From NCBI GenBank assembly GCA_003175935.1, contig PSRI01000258.1, positions 1 through 64,000 on the forward strand: a DNA stretch of 64,000 nucleotides. The letters run 5' to 3'. The notes under the pieces are model-generated. The model was not told the DNA's origin. It searched no databases and saw nothing but the letters and a program-made list of their open reading frames with translations. This document shows positions 9,137-18,312 of the stretch, piece after piece. The position numbers and the translations under genes were made by a program. How positions within the stretch are numbered: position 1 is the first letter of the stretch; the number at the start of each line of letters is the position of its first letter. The stretch is from Bacteroidota bacterium (lineage in GTDB: Bacteria; Bacteroidota; Bacteroidia; Chitinophagales; Chitinophagaceae).

Positions 9137-10453
9137 GTGAAACGCATATTCCGAACATTTCCCATAAAGGAATTCAGGAAAACAAGATTGCAAATGTTGA
9201 GCTGGGCCAGCCAGTTCAACATTTGTAGTTTTTTGGATAACCATCAATACCATTTACCCGGTCATAGCTATGAATGTCTCGCGGGTGTTGGTATGATTCA
9301 TAAAATAGAAGCTTCTGCAGGAAATGCTCTTCGAAAATTTCAGGAATTTGTCAATGCAAATCGTGATTGGTGTTTGGGCCATTTTGCTTATGATCTAAAA
9401 AATGAAATTGAAGATCTGCATTCACATCATTCTGATTTCATACAATTTCCCGACCTCTTCTTCTTTGTTCCGGAAATAGTTTTAATTCTAAAGGAAAATC
9501 AAATTTCAATTGGAGTATTTGACCATTCGCATGAAACAATATTTGAAACAATTTCCAGTTGCGATTACAATCTGCCCGACAAAAAATTTCACACACCCAT
9601 TATCAAAAACCGGATCAGCAGGGAGAAATATCTCGAAACAATAAATGCATTGCAATATCATATTCGCCGGGGTGATTGCTATGAGATAAATTTTTGCCAG
9701 GAATTTTATGCCGATGAAATCGAAATAGATCCACTTCGCTTATACCTTGGGTTGAGTGCAGTTTCACCCAGTCCGTTTTCAGCATATTATAAAATTGATG
9801 ACAAATGGCTTTTATGTTTGAGCCCGGAACGCTTTCTGAAGAAAACGGGACCACAAATAATTTCCCAGCCTATGAAAGGAACCTGGAAGCGGAATACAAA
9901 GGATGAAGTGTTAGATGAAATCAACCGTAAAAATTTACAGGAAAGCAAAAAGGACCGCTCTGAAAATGTAATGGTGGTAGATCTCGTTCGTAATGATTTT
10001 TCAAGAATTTGTAAGGAAGGCTCTGTTCATGTTGAAGAAATGTTCAGCATTCAAACTTTTCCGCTTGTTCACCAAATGGTTTCCACAGTAAAAGGAATTC
10101 TTTCAGATGATATTACAATGGATCAGTTGATACGCGCCTGCTTCCCAATGGGATCAATGACTGGTGCTCCAAAGAAAAGAGTGATGGAACTTATAGAAGA
10201 GTTTGAAGAAAGCAGACGAGGTTTGTTTTCGGGGGCAGTAGGCTATGTTGCCCCTAACGGTGATTGTGATTTTAATGTAGTAATCAGGAGTGTGCTATAC
10301 AACAGCTCGAATAAATACCTTTCTTTTCCGGCTGGCTCCGGCATTACCCACTTCAGCGATCCTGAAAAAGAATATGAAGAATGTCTTCTTAAAGCCAAGG
10401 CAATAAAAAAGGTGCTGGAACAAAGTCCAACACCTCACAAAAACCTAAGCTAG
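9137..10453 (+). CDS. pabB: Aminodeoxychorismate synthase component I
   Basis: It makes 4-amino-4-deoxychorismate from chorismate and ammonia, on the way to p-aminobenzoate and folate. The chorismate-binding domain is clear: SPERFLKK, PMKGT (the Lys distinguishes PabB from anthranilate synthase, which usually has Ala there), ENVMVVDLVRND, FPMGSMTGAPKKRVMELI and FSGAVGYVAPNG. The predicted start is a GTG just after the acidic protein gene; an ATG at 9194 is possible but would cut family-like N-terminal sequence (CSFLDNHQY region). At 438 residues it is normal. No pabA amidotransferase or pabC lyase lies nearby; a partner must be elsewhere. Confidence 0.9.
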   Translation: MKRIFRTFPIKEFRKTRLQMLSWASQFNICSFLDNHQYHLPGHSYECLAGVGMIHKIEASAGNALRKFQEFVNANRDWCLGHFAYDLKNEIEDLHSHHSDFIQFPDLFFFVPEIVLILKENQISIGVFDHSHETIFETISSCDYNLPDKKFHTPIIKNRISREKYLETINALQYHIRRGDCYEINFCQEFYADEIEIDPLRLYLGLSAVSPSPFSAYYKIDDKWLLCLSPERFLKKTGPQIISQPMKGTWKRNTKDEVLDEINRKNLQESKKDRSENVMVVDLVRNDFSRICKEGSVHVEEMFSIQTFPLVHQMVSTVKGILSDDITMDQLIRACFPMGSMTGAPKKRVMELIEEFEESRRGLFSGAVGYVAPNGDCDFNVVIRSVLYNSSNKYLSFPAGSGITHFSDPEKEYEECLLKAKAIKKVLEQSPTPHKNLS

Positions 10454-10454
10454 A

Positions 10455-11633
10455 CTATTTTTTAACGACTTTCTTTTTCTTATTAGTAATCAGAGTTTCT
10501 TTAGTTGCAGGAGCAGAAGGTAATTTTATTTCTTCAGGATATTTTACAACTTCATCATTTGAAGCTGTATCACTCAATAATTCCTGCACAGAATCATTGA
10601 GAATATCATATTTATCTGAATTGAAAAGATCAGTTTTATCAATTGGCAACCTCATTGCATATCCGGTCACGTCAACATTACGATCGAATTCAGGATTGAG
10701 ACGATTAAATTGGTTCCAATCCATTCCAAGTGCTTTAGCTACTACTTTGGAATTATACTTCCCCATTACCTGTTGGATCCTGGTATTTGCCAGTTCATCT
10801 TCAGTAAGTGCATTTGCTTTTTGTTTGCCGATGTCAGCAGTAACGGTTGTAGTAATTCCACCCTGACCTTCCATGATATAATGGGTGGCTATATATTTTT
10901 TAACGTGATTTCTTGATTCAGTTGGCAGATAACGTTGAAGTTTCCAAAAATTACGGCTATGGCTCTTACGGATCGCGCTTTCCACTTTTGCAGAACCTCC
11001 ATTATAAGCCGCAATTACAAGCAACCAGTCGTTAAATTCAGAATAGAGGTCTCTTAAATATTTTGCAGCAGCGTGAGTACTCTTATAGAGGTTTTTGCGC
11101 TCGTCGTTATATTTATTAATCTTCAAACCAAGCAGGCGACCGGTTTCTGACATCAGCTGCCATGGTCCTACGGCACCCACTCTGGAAACAGCATTACTTG
11201 AAAGGTCTGATTCGATAACAGCCAGATACTTTAATTCCTTAGGCAGACTGTATCTCTCGAGGATATTATCGATCAAATTGAACTGGGCAATCTGTTTGGT
11301 CTTCATTTTTTGAAGACGTTCTTCGTTCTCCTCTTTATAATCATTTACATAACTAACCGCCATTGGGTGCAACTGAAAAGCGCTGAAGCGGGCCACAGTT
11401 GAAGTACCAGCGTTAGCAAGCAAATCCGCACCATTATTATAGGCAGACAATTGAATATTCTCGTTTTGAGAGGAAATTGAGGCTGAATTAGCCGGAACAA
11501 CAGCAGACGTTGCCGTAATTGCTGTGTCCATTTTTAGTAGGGTCGGGAAATCCAGATTACCGTTATCAGCCCTAAAAGCCGCGAACAAGGTAAAGGAGAA
11601 AAAACCAAAGCCCAGTAAAACCATCTTATTCAT
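10455..11633 (-). CDS. MltD-like lytic transglycosylase (SLT domain)
   Basis: This exported enzyme cuts the peptidoglycan glycan strand, leaving a 1,6-anhydro end. A signal peptide (FGFFSFTLFAAFRA) starts the protein. The SLT catalytic domain lies around residues 100-240, with the catalytic Glu in LAVIESDLSS followed by GAVGPWQLM, YNDERKNLYKSTHAAAKYL and VIAAYNGG. The C-terminal part (about 270-340) resembles the spacer before LysM domains in MltD proteins, but I see no clear LysM repeat. The tail is lysine-rich (TNKKKKVVKK). It converges on pabB with one base between the stop codons. Confidence 0.88.
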   Translation of the reverse strand: MNKMVLLGFGFFSFTLFAAFRADNGNLDFPTLLKMDTAITATSAVVPANSASISSQNENIQLSAYNNGADLLANAGTSTVARFSAFQLHPMAVSYVNDYKEENEERLQKMKTKQIAQFNLIDNILERYSLPKELKYLAVIESDLSSNAVSRVGAVGPWQLMSETGRLLGLKINKYNDERKNLYKSTHAAAKYLRDLYSEFNDWLLVIAAYNGGSAKVESAIRKSHSRNFWKLQRYLPTESRNHVKKYIATHYIMEGQGGITTTVTADIGKQKANALTEDELANTRIQQVMGKYNSKVVAKALGMDWNQFNRLNPEFDRNVDVTGYAMRLPIDKTDLFNSDKYDILNDSVQELLSDTASNDEVVKYPEEIKLPSAPATKETLITNKKKKVVKK

Positions 11634-11679
11634 AACTCATTTTTTTGGTTTGCCCCCGTTCTACAAGAATAATTCCAAA

Positions 11680-11719
11680 TCACAGGGGTTACGGATAAAT
11701 GGTTAATTCACAGGGGTTA
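11680..11719. repeat. Two direct copies of TCACAGGGGTTA upstream of the transglycosylase gene
   Basis: The 12-mer occurs at 11680-11691 and again at 11708-11719, a 28-base spacing (close to three helical turns at about 9.3 bp per turn, so phasing is only approximate). It lies 47-86 bp upstream of the transglycosylase start on the opposite strand, and between it and gatA. It could be a pair of regulator sites. Confidence 0.5.
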
Positions 11720-11794
11720 ATGAATTCTTAAAATGGTTTTACACTCGGATTCATTGAATACGGAGAGGGAATTCTATAGGTATGGAGGAGGTAT

Positions 11795-13216
11795 TTACAA
11801 GGACTTGGAGAGATGAAGCAAAGATAACTCTTGAAAACGGTTTGTCATAACCTGTACCCCAAAAGGCATGCCTGATTTATGGTAAAAAATGGGTACTGAG
11901 AGGGAGGGTATACCGACAAGATTGGCAAAAACTGTATAAATGTCAGCTAAAAACATAGCAATGGGGTCATTATTCTTTTCCCCGAGCTTAAAAGCCACGG
12001 AAGGAGCTGTGGGCATTATAATAGCCTCGTAATCAGCGAATATCTTATTAGTCTTTTCTATTAATAGTTTCCTAACTTGTTGAGCCTTATTGAAATATGC
12101 GTCGTAATAGCCGGCGCTCAAAACAAAGGTTCCAAGCATTATTCTTCGCTTTACTTCCCCTCCAAAGCCCTCAGATCGGGTTTTCTTATATAAGGAGGTA
12201 AGATCAGACGCCGCTTCAGAGGCCCTGTAGCCATATTTAACCCCGTCGTAGCGTGAGAGGTTAGAAGAAGCTTCAGCGGTAGTTAGCACATAATAGGCAG
12301 GAACGATATAATCCAGGAACTCGAACTTTACAGGCTCAACCGTATGGCCCTCTGCCTGTAGTTTATCAATAAGTCCTTCGATTGCCGATCTGATTTCAGG
12401 ATCAAGAGAAGGATGTTCCAGGGTTTCCCTGAAGTATGCAATTTTATATGGCCTGGCGGGCATGTTTTGAATCTCAGAATATTCGGGAACTGGCTTTGAA
12501 CTGGAAGTACTGTCAAAATCATCGGCCCCGGACACTACCTCGAGAACCAATGCCGCATCAGGAATATTCTTACTAAAGATTCCAATCTGATCAAAAGACG
12601 AAGCATAGGCCAATACACCATATCTTGATATGCGGCCATAAGTCGGTTTCAATCCGACGATACCGCAAAAATCTGCAGGCTGTCTCACTGAACCACCAGT
12701 ATCGGTACCCAGGCTCACCATACAACAATTAGCCTGAACTGCAACTGCTGAACCACCTGATGAACCACCCGGAACCCTGCTTTCATCAATCGCATTTAAA
12801 ACATTACCGTAAGAAGAATTCTCACTTGAAGAACCCATCGCAAATTCATCGCAATTCAAACTGCCGATGATAATAGCATCTTCATCTAATAATTTTTCGA
12901 CTGCAGTGGCACTATAAAGGGAGACAAAATTCCTGAGGATTGCAGAAGCTGCAGTCACTTTGTGATCTTTAAAGCAAATCACATCTTTGATACCTACAAC
13001 GACTCCAAATAATTTTCCTGATGGAATACCCTTTTGCTTTTTTTCATCAAGATCTTTTGCTCTTTGGAGTGCTTCTTCAGCATAAACTTCTACAAAGGCA
13101 TTTAGTCTTTTGCTTTGCTCGATGTTTTGCAAAAAATAACGAACCACCTGTTCGCAGGTGATTCGTCCGGTATTAATATCCTGGTGGAAATCCTGTATTG
13201 TAGTGAATGAATACAA
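11795..13216 (-). CDS. gatA: Asp-tRNA(Asn)/Glu-tRNA(Gln) amidotransferase subunit A
   Basis: GatA releases ammonia from glutamine for the amidation of mischarged Glu-tRNA(Gln) or Asp-tRNA(Asn). The amidase signature is complete: the catalytic Lys in VGIKDVICF, the cis-Ser region RVPGGSSGGSAVAV, and the nucleophile Ser in GTDTGGSVRQPA, followed by GLKPTYGRISRYG. The length of 473 residues is usual. The start is probably TTG, because an in-frame stop lies a few codons upstream and no ATG fits the family N-terminus. It follows tatA by 61 bp and may share its transcript. gatB and gatC are not in the window. Confidence 0.95.
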   Translation of the reverse strand: MYSFTTIQDFHQDINTGRITCEQVVRYFLQNIEQSKRLNAFVEVYAEEALQRAKDLDEKKQKGIPSGKLFGVVVGIKDVICFKDHKVTAASAILRNFVSLYSATAVEKLLDEDAIIIGSLNCDEFAMGSSSENSSYGNVLNAIDESRVPGGSSGGSAVAVQANCCMVSLGTDTGGSVRQPADFCGIVGLKPTYGRISRYGVLAYASSFDQIGIFSKNIPDAALVLEVVSGADDFDSTSSSKPVPEYSEIQNMPARPYKIAYFRETLEHPSLDPEIRSAIEGLIDKLQAEGHTVEPVKFEFLDYIVPAYYVLTTAEASSNLSRYDGVKYGYRASEAASDLTSLYKKTRSEGFGGEVKRRIMLGTFVLSAGYYDAYFNKAQQVRKLLIEKTNKIFADYEAIIMPTAPSVAFKLGEKNNDPIAMFLADIYTVFANLVGIPSLSVPIFYHKSGMPFGVQVMTNRFQELSLLHLSKSL

Positions 13217-13277
13217 ATCCCCGATTCAATTAAAAGGATTTCTTTCAATTATTTTTTAGTAAAAAACAGAAGGAGAA

Positions 13278-13502
13278 TTAAGCCTGTTGTTTGGGCTTGT
13301 CTTTATCGTTCATGCCTTCTTCAATCTCTTTCTGCACATTGCTTTTTGCATCATTGAATTCACGAATTCCGCGACCAAGTCCGCGCATGAATTCAGGAAT
13401 TTTGCGACCACCGAAAAGAATGAGTACAGCAAGAATGATGAGTATCCATTCAGTTCCACCAGGCATCGACAATAACAGAGAATTGTAGTTCAGTAAAAGC
13501 AT
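13278..13502 (-). CDS. tatA: Sec-independent protein translocase TatA/TatE
   Basis: This small membrane protein forms the pore-like part of the twin-arginine translocase. It has one N-terminal membrane helix (EWILIILAVLILFGG), the conserved hinge GGRKIPEFMRGLGRGIREF, an amphipathic helix and a short charged tail. The first ATG gives 74 residues; a second ATG at 13466 would start MPGGTEW and matches family N-termini better. At least two proteins in this window (near 59-62 kb) have twin-arginine-type signals and could be its clients. tatC is not seen. Confidence 0.93.
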   Translation of the reverse strand: MLLLNYNSLLLSMPGGTEWILIILAVLILFGGRKIPEFMRGLGRGIREFNDAKSNVQKEIEEGMNDKDKPKQQA

Positions 13503-13528
13503 CGTTAATTGATTTAGATGTTAGAGGG

Positions 13529-13536
13529 CAAAGGTA
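13529..13536 (-). promoter_or_regulatory. -7 promoter box of tatA
   Basis: TACCTTTG on the minus strand, 27 bases before the first tatA ATG. No good -33 element is seen. Confidence 0.5.
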
Positions 13537-13600
13537 CTGTTTTAATTTATTAGAATGCTGAAGATAATTCCTCACATATTTACTTAACCCCCACTTAACA

Positions 13601-13633
13601 AAAAACGGAAAGCGCGAAACACTTTCCGTTTTT
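13601..13633 (-). terminator. Intrinsic terminator of rplS, symmetric enough to act both ways
   Basis: A core stem ACGGAAAG (13605-13612) / CTTTCCGT (13622-13629) is extended by four A-T pairs and flanked by A and T runs on both sides. On the minus strand the hairpin starts 20 bases after the rplS stop and runs into a T tract. Confidence 0.88.
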
Positions 13634-13652
13634 ATATGATTTGAGGGCTAAT

Positions 13653-14009
13653 TCAGAGATTAACTCTTTTTTCCTTAATCCTTGCGCTCTTACCGCTACG
13701 GCTTCTGAGGAAATACAATTTAGCACGGCGAACTTTACCAGCTTTGTTCATGACCACAGATTCGATATTTGGTGAAAACAGGGGGAAAGTTCTTTCCACG
13801 CCAACACCATCAGAAATCTTTCTAACCGTAAAAGTAGCCGTGTGGCCAGTTCCCTGACGCTTAATCACATCTCCTTTAAAACTCTGAATACGAGTCTTAT
13901 TACCTTCAACTACTTTATAGTTAACGGTGATATTATCACCTGCTTTGAACTTTGGAAATTCTTTCTTTTCCGTCAATTGTTCATGTACGAACTGAACTGC
14001 TACGCTCAT
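13653..14009 (-). CDS. rplS: 50S ribosomal protein L19
   Basis: L19 sits at the interface of the ribosomal subunits. The 118-residue protein shows the family features: [49 protein letters not shown], and the basic C-terminal half [26 protein letters not shown]. It is transcribed alone from a well-formed Bacteroidota promoter and closed by its own terminator; the usual partners trmD and rimM are not adjacent. Confidence 0.98.
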   Translation of the reverse strand: MSVAVQFVHEQLTEKKEFPKFKAGDNITVNYKVVEGNKTRIQSFKGDVIKRQGTGHTATFTVRKISDGVGVERTFPLFSPNIESVVMNKAGKVRRAKLYFLRSRSGKSARIKEKRVNL

Positions 14010-14030
14010 GACTTAATTATTTAAGGGATG

Positions 14031-14062
14031 CAAAGGTAAGTTCCAATCTGGAAAGAGCCAAA
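14031..14062 (-). promoter_or_regulatory. Promoter of rplS, full -33/-7 match
   Basis: On the minus strand TTTG (14062-14059), a 20-base spacer and TACCTTTG (14038-14031) match the Bacteroidota primary-sigma consensus TTTG-N19-20-TAnnTTTG. Transcription should start near 14024, giving a leader of only about 15 bases before the ATG. Confidence 0.8.
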
Positions 14063-14085
14063 TAAATGTGCCTTTTCGTGGAATT

Positions 14086-15651
14086 TTACCTGGCTACGTT
14101 TACAGTTCTTTTTTCCCTGATTACCGTCACCTTAATCTGACCGGGATAAGTCATTTCGGTCTGGATTTTCTGCGCTATTTCAAAGCTAAGCTTCTCGCTG
14201 TCAGCGTCGGTTACTTTATCAGCTTCTACTATAACCCTTAGTTCCCTGCCCGCCTGAATCGCGTAGGCCTTCTCCACTCCAGGGTAAGTTAATGCCAGGG
14301 TCTCAAGTTCCTTGATCCTTTGAAGGTATTGTTGCATGATTTCCCTTCTGGCACCAGGTCGCGCTCCGCTGATGGCGTCGCAGGATTGGATGATTGGAGA
14401 AATCACATATTGCATTTCCATTTCATCGTGGTGCGCCCCGATGGCGTTTACCACTGCAGGATTTTCACCATATTTTTCAGCGAGCTTGGCCCCAAGCAAA
14501 GCGTGGCTCAATTCAGTTTCTTCATCAGGCACCTTCCCAATATCATGTAACAATCCCGCTCTTTTGGCGAGTTTGGGATTTAGTCCCAGCTCAGCTGCCA
14601 TAATTCCACATAAGTTGGCGACCTCCCGGCTATGCATGAGAAGGTTCTGGCCATATGAGGACCTGAAACGCATCTTTCCTACTATTCTTACCAGTTCCTT
14701 ATGCAAACCGTGGATACCCATTTCAATTACGGTTCTTTCGCCTATTTCAAGAACCTGCTCTTCCAATTGACGACGGGTCTTTTCAACTACCTCTTCAATA
14801 CGGGCAGGATGAATTCTTCCATCTGCAACCAATCGTTGGAGCGATAAACGTGCGATCTCCCTTCTTAATGGATCAAATGAAGAGAGCACTATTGCTTCCG
14901 GAGTATCATCAACTATAAGGTCAACTCCGGTTGCCGCTTCAATAGCACGAATGTTCCGGCCTTCCCTTCCAATGATCTGGCCTTTGATTTCATCGCTTTC
15001 GAGATTGAAAACAGTAACCGTATTTTCAATGGTCTGTTCTGCAGCGGTTCTTTGGATGGTTTGAATGACGATTTTGCGAGCTTCTTTGTTGGCTTTCACT
15101 TTAGCGTCCTCAATGATTTCCTGCTGCAATGATAAAGCGTGGGTTTGAGCTTCCTGTTTAAGACTTTCTACCAGTTGGGACTTTGCTTCTTCAGCAGATA
15201 AACCGGCAATTTTTTCCAGCCTCCTGATATGCTCTTCCTGATGCTTTTCGAGCTCAGTTCTTTTCTGATTAACAACCTCAATCTGGCGATTCAATGTTTC
15301 TTTAATGGCATCGTTTTCCTTGGACTGTTTATCCAGGTTATCCAGTTTTTGGTTGATACTTTGTTCTTTTTGTTTGATTCTGTTTTCCGAGTCGCTGATT
15401 TTCCTGTTTTTATCAAGAACTTCCCTATCATGTTCTGCCTTCATCTGTACAAACTTCTCTTTTGCTTCGAGTAGTTTTTCTTTTTTCAGATTTTCAGCAG
15501 AGGTTTTTGCATCAGAGATAATTTTTTGTGATTGGGATTCAGCTTCTTCAACAATTTTTTTAGTGTTTCTGGCGAAAATGAATTTACCCGCTATTATGCC
15601 GGCAATAAGGCAAATTCCACCAATTATAATGGACAAGACATTCGGTTCCAT
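14086..15651 (-). CDS. rny: Ribonuclease Y
   Basis: RNase Y is a membrane-anchored endoribonuclease that starts mRNA decay. The 521-residue protein has an N-terminal membrane helix (about 6-24), a long coiled coil (about 30-190), a KH domain with [13 protein letters not shown] (about residues 215-228), and an HD domain with LLHDIGK and GAHHDEME. This is the standard order and length. It is divergent from the TlpA-like gene, with 181 bp between. On the minus strand it precedes rplS but the latter has its own promoter. Confidence 0.97.
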   Translation of the reverse strand: MEPNVLSIIIGGICLIAGIIAGKFIFARNTKKIVEEAESQSQKIISDAKTSAENLKKEKLLEAKEKFVQMKAEHDREVLDKNRKISDSENRIKQKEQSINQKLDNLDKQSKENDAIKETLNRQIEVVNQKRTELEKHQEEHIRRLEKIAGLSAEEAKSQLVESLKQEAQTHALSLQQEIIEDAKVKANKEARKIVIQTIQRTAAEQTIENTVTVFNLESDEIKGQIIGREGRNIRAIEAATGVDLIVDDTPEAIVLSSFDPLRREIARLSLQRLVADGRIHPARIEEVVEKTRRQLEEQVLEIGERTVIEMGIHGLHKELVRIVGKMRFRSSYGQNLLMHSREVANLCGIMAAELGLNPKLAKRAGLLHDIGKVPDEETELSHALLGAKLAEKYGENPAVVNAIGAHHDEMEMQYVISPIIQSCDAISGARPGARREIMQQYLQRIKELETLALTYPGVEKAYAIQAGRELRVIVEADKVTDADSEKLSFEIAQKIQTEMTYPGQIKVTVIREKRTVNVAR

Positions 15652-15832
15652 GAAATTCTTTTTTAAACTGTTCTACCATGTTTTTTCCTCCCTATGTTAG
15701 TGATACCCATAGCAGGACCTAATGAGCGAAGATACAAAACCAAGCCTATTAGAAGCGCACTGGTATTGATTTTGTTAAATGAGAAAGGCCGTCCTCAGAT
15801 TTATGTAACTTGCCCCGAGCAAAAACCGATTC

Positions 15833-16996
15833 ATGAATAAAAAGTGTTTACTCTATTTACTTCTTTCTTTCAGCTTTTTAAGTGCTTTCAGTCAAGCCAA
15901 CAATTCCAAACCATTTACGATCTCAGGTGACCTAAAAAAGGTTAAGCAGCAGGTTGAATCAGTGCTGTTATATTATGTTGTGAACGGACAAGCAATCAAC
16001 GACAGTTGCAAAGTGGTTGGTGGGAAATATAGCTTTAAAGGCAATCTTGCTGAACCTACCATTTCCAGGATGAAAGCAGTTTACAAGGTGAGTCCGAATA
16101 CTCCTGCTAAACCTGTTAATCAGGCGAGGGATCTTACTTATCTTTTTATTCAATCCGGCAAACTGACTGTTTCGCACGTGGATTCATTTTCGAATATACA
16201 GGTTACCGGATCCCCGGCACATACTGATTTCAAAAAAATTCAAACGCTCGCCAAACCTTTTAATCTAAAGTTGCAGGCTCTATATGCAAAGTACGCGCAG
16301 TATAGAAACAGTGGGGATATGGTGAATATGAGGAATACCGAAATTTCAATTGATTCCCTCTCCCGCGTAATGAATGATAAAGTTTGTGGCGATTTTTTAA
16401 GATCTAATCCAAATTCTCCCATTGCCATTTTTGCACTTCAGCAATATGCAGCTGACGAATCAGTAGATATGAATAAGGTCGATTCATTTTTTAATTCACT
16501 TCCTGAAAGTGCTCAATCTACGCCCGCTGGAAGAGAATTACGTGCAAGGATCGATAATGTAAAAAATACGCAGATAGGTGCTGAGGCCATTGACTTTACC
16601 CAAAACGATACTTCCGGAAATCCCGTTAAACTATCTTCTTTCCGCGGAAAATATTTGCTAATTGATTTTTGGGCCAGCTGGTGCGGACCCTGTCGCCAGG
16701 AAAATCCAAATGTGGTCAGGGCATTTGCAAAATACAAAGACAAAGGCTTTTACATCCTTGGCGTTTCCCTGGATCGCCCTGATGGTAAAGAAAAATGGCT
16801 GAAGGCTATTCACGATGATGGCCTGGTATGGACCCATGTTAGTGACCTCTTATATTGGAACAATGCCGTTGCCCGTTTGTACGGCATTCAGTCTATTCCG
16901 CAAAACTTTTTGCTCGATCCGAATGGTAAGATTATAGGTAAAAACCTGAGAGGGGAAGAATTGGAAAGGAGTTTGGAAAAGATTTTCGGCAATTAA
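15833..16996 (+). CDS. TlpA-like thioredoxin-fold protein with DUF4369 domain
   Basis: This is an exported disulfide reductase-like protein common in Bacteroidota. After a signal peptide (residues 1-21, ending AFSQA) comes a DUF4369-type beta domain (about 27-125), a helical linker, and a C-terminal thioredoxin/AhpC domain (about 245-385) with the redox motif WASWCGPCRQ, the phrase IDFWASW just ahead of it, and a cis-Pro in QSIPQNFLL. The redox cysteines are intact. It ends 3 bp before the convergent SDR gene. The substrate is unknown; roles in respiration or in repairing exported thiols are typical for relatives. Confidence 0.92.
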   Translation: MNKKCLLYLLLSFSFLSAFSQANNSKPFTISGDLKKVKQQVESVLLYYVVNGQAINDSCKVVGGKYSFKGNLAEPTISRMKAVYKVSPNTPAKPVNQARDLTYLFIQSGKLTVSHVDSFSNIQVTGSPAHTDFKKIQTLAKPFNLKLQALYAKYAQYRNSGDMVNMRNTEISIDSLSRVMNDKVCGDFLRSNPNSPIAIFALQQYAADESVDMNKVDSFFNSLPESAQSTPAGRELRARIDNVKNTQIGAEAIDFTQNDTSGNPVKLSSFRGKYLLIDFWASWCGPCRQENPNVVRAFAKYKDKGFYILGVSLDRPDGKEKWLKAIHDDGLVWTHVSDLLYWNNAVARLYGIQSIPQNFLLDPNGKIIGKNLRGEELERSLEKIFGN

Positions 16997-16999
16997 GTT

Positions 17000-17599
17000 T
17001 TAATAGAGCCTGATTATTTCGCCATTGATTATTCCTTCTACACTTTTCACATAAGCATTCACGACTTTGCTCATTGGTTGAGGATTGTGACCGGGAAAAC
17101 TGCGCGCATATTTTTCAGCAGAGTCTTCCACCACGCCGGAACTCACAATATTTATTCTTAATGATTTTGGCATTTGCAAAGACGCGGCTTTTACAAAACT
17201 ATTCAGCGCCCCGTTTACCATACTCAATCCCACAGAATCTTTTACGGGATCATCAGCCAGAATACCACTTGTAAGTGTAAACGAACCTTTTTCATTGATA
17301 TAATTCTTTCCAATCATTACCAGGTTTACCTGTCCCATTAATTTATTACGAATGCCCTGATAAAAATTTTCTTCGGTCATGGATTCAAAAGGACCAAAAT
17401 AAGCAGAACCGGTACAGGACACCAGGGCATCGAATGGACTTGCTGCTTTAAACATTTCCTCTATAGAACTATGGGAAGTTATATCCACTTTAAGGCTTGA
17501 ATTCTTTGCGCTGGCTGGAATTACTTCATGCCTCTGGCTTAGCTCAGCTGTAATCTTTCTGCCAATGGTACCTGTGGCGCCAACAATTATAATTCTCAT
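17000..17599 (-). CDS. Atypical short-chain dehydrogenase, Lin1944-like
   Basis: A 199-residue Rossmann-fold protein with the NADP-type glycine motif at the very N-terminus (VGATGTIG) and the SDR phrase DALVSCTGSAYFGP. At the place where catalytic Tyr-x-x-x-Lys should be, the sequence reads SMVNGALNSFVKAAS, so the Tyr and Lys are missing. This fits the Lin1944-like SDR subgroup, known for a good nucleotide site but absent catalytic residues and unknown function. It lies 19 bp downstream of zapA on the same strand and may share its transcript. Confidence 0.85.
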   Translation of the reverse strand: MRIIIVGATGTIGRKITAELSQRHEVIPASAKNSSLKVDITSHSSIEEMFKAASPFDALVSCTGSAYFGPFESMTEENFYQGIRNKLMGQVNLVMIGKNYINEKGSFTLTSGILADDPVKDSVGLSMVNGALNSFVKAASLQMPKSLRINIVSSGVVEDSAEKYARSFPGHNPQPMSKVVNAYVKSVEGIINGEIIRLY

Positions 17600-17618
17600 A
17601 AGATAAATGATGTGGTTT

Positions 17619-17906
17619 TTACGGAACCATTGCTTTGTTCATCTGATTTTCCATACGATCCAGGATTTCCCCTAAATCTTTTTCCAGCACTGAAGAATGG
17701 CCACTCTGTTGCTGTGTGGCATACCACATGATAACCATTGCCACATAATCCTGCATATCCTTGCCTGCAAACTGCGTTTTAAATTCAATTATTTTATCAT
17801 TTATTATCTTAAGCGTTTTCCTAACCTGCTCCTCGTCGGACGGAGAAATTCTGATACGATAAGTTCTGTCTCCGATTGGAATATTTATTGCTATTAGCTC
17901 TTGCAT
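17619..17906 (-). CDS. zapA: Cell division protein ZapA
   Basis: ZapA binds FtsZ and bundles its filaments at the division ring. The 95-residue protein has the family start (INIPIGDRTYRIRI), a predicted globular head and a C-terminal helix that forms the dimeric coiled coil (ending ILDRMENQMNKAM). The segment QDYVAMVIMWYATQQQ is typical of Bacteroidota members. The gene lies in the same-strand neighbourhood of pheT and a coiled-coil gene, an arrangement that I recall as common in the phylum, but here an oppositely directed small gene sits in between. Confidence 0.9.
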   Translation of the reverse strand: MQELIAINIPIGDRTYRIRISPSDEEQVRKTLKIINDKIIEFKTQFAGKDMQDYVAMVIMWYATQQQSGHSSVLEKDLGEILDRMENQMNKAMVP

Positions 17907-18057
17907 ATATTAAATATTCAGTTTACATTTATTCACACCTTTTCAACAGGCCAACCTAATGCATCGCGCCAAAAATAAATCTTTCCCGTAGAAAATATTT
18001 TTAGCATTCCGCCCTGCCCCGAATGAAAGCCTACGAAAATCCAAAACCAACCGTCGG

Positions 18058-18312
18058 ATGTTTGCCAAATTGAAATCTCAGATGTTCATTGACACATTGA
18101 CCTTTGAACTCAGTGAAACTTCCAACCCTTCGCTTCGGGCTGTATTAAAAGATGAAAGTGGAATCGTTTGCAGCATGCTTGACACAACGGTTGAACCAAG
18201 TCAAAAAGTGTTCCGCTGGAATGGCCTCAACGATTTGCCTTATGGGATCTATACTCTCCAATTGTGGAGAGGAACAGAGGAACAACTTGTACGACTGGTC
18301 AAACGAGTGTGA
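18058..18312 (+). CDS. Orphan small beta-domain protein, FlgD-Ig or T9SS-tail-like
   Basis: I do not know this 84-residue protein as a named family. The pattern of alternating strands, then RWNGLNDLPYGIYTLQLW, then a last strand ending VRLVKRV, resembles FlgD-type Ig folds and the C-terminal sorting domain of type IX secreted proteins (pattern ...LPAGxYxLxI...KLVK). Yet it has no signal peptide and no large domain in front. It is the only plus-strand gene within a minus-strand block, and its stop abuts the stop of the coiled-coil gene through a shared TGATCA. Coding status is likely but not certain. Confidence 0.55.
   Translation: MFAKLKSQMFIDTLTFELSETSNPSLRAVLKDESGIVCSMLDTTVEPSQKVFRWNGLNDLPYGIYTLQLWRGTEEQLVRLVKRV

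Noticed and set aside
17907-18057. Possible 6S RNA next to zapA
   Set aside because: In several bacteria 6S RNA lies near zapA. Here the gap is short and holds only an imperfect CATTC/GAATG palindrome, without a long bulged hairpin; a covariance search would be needed.
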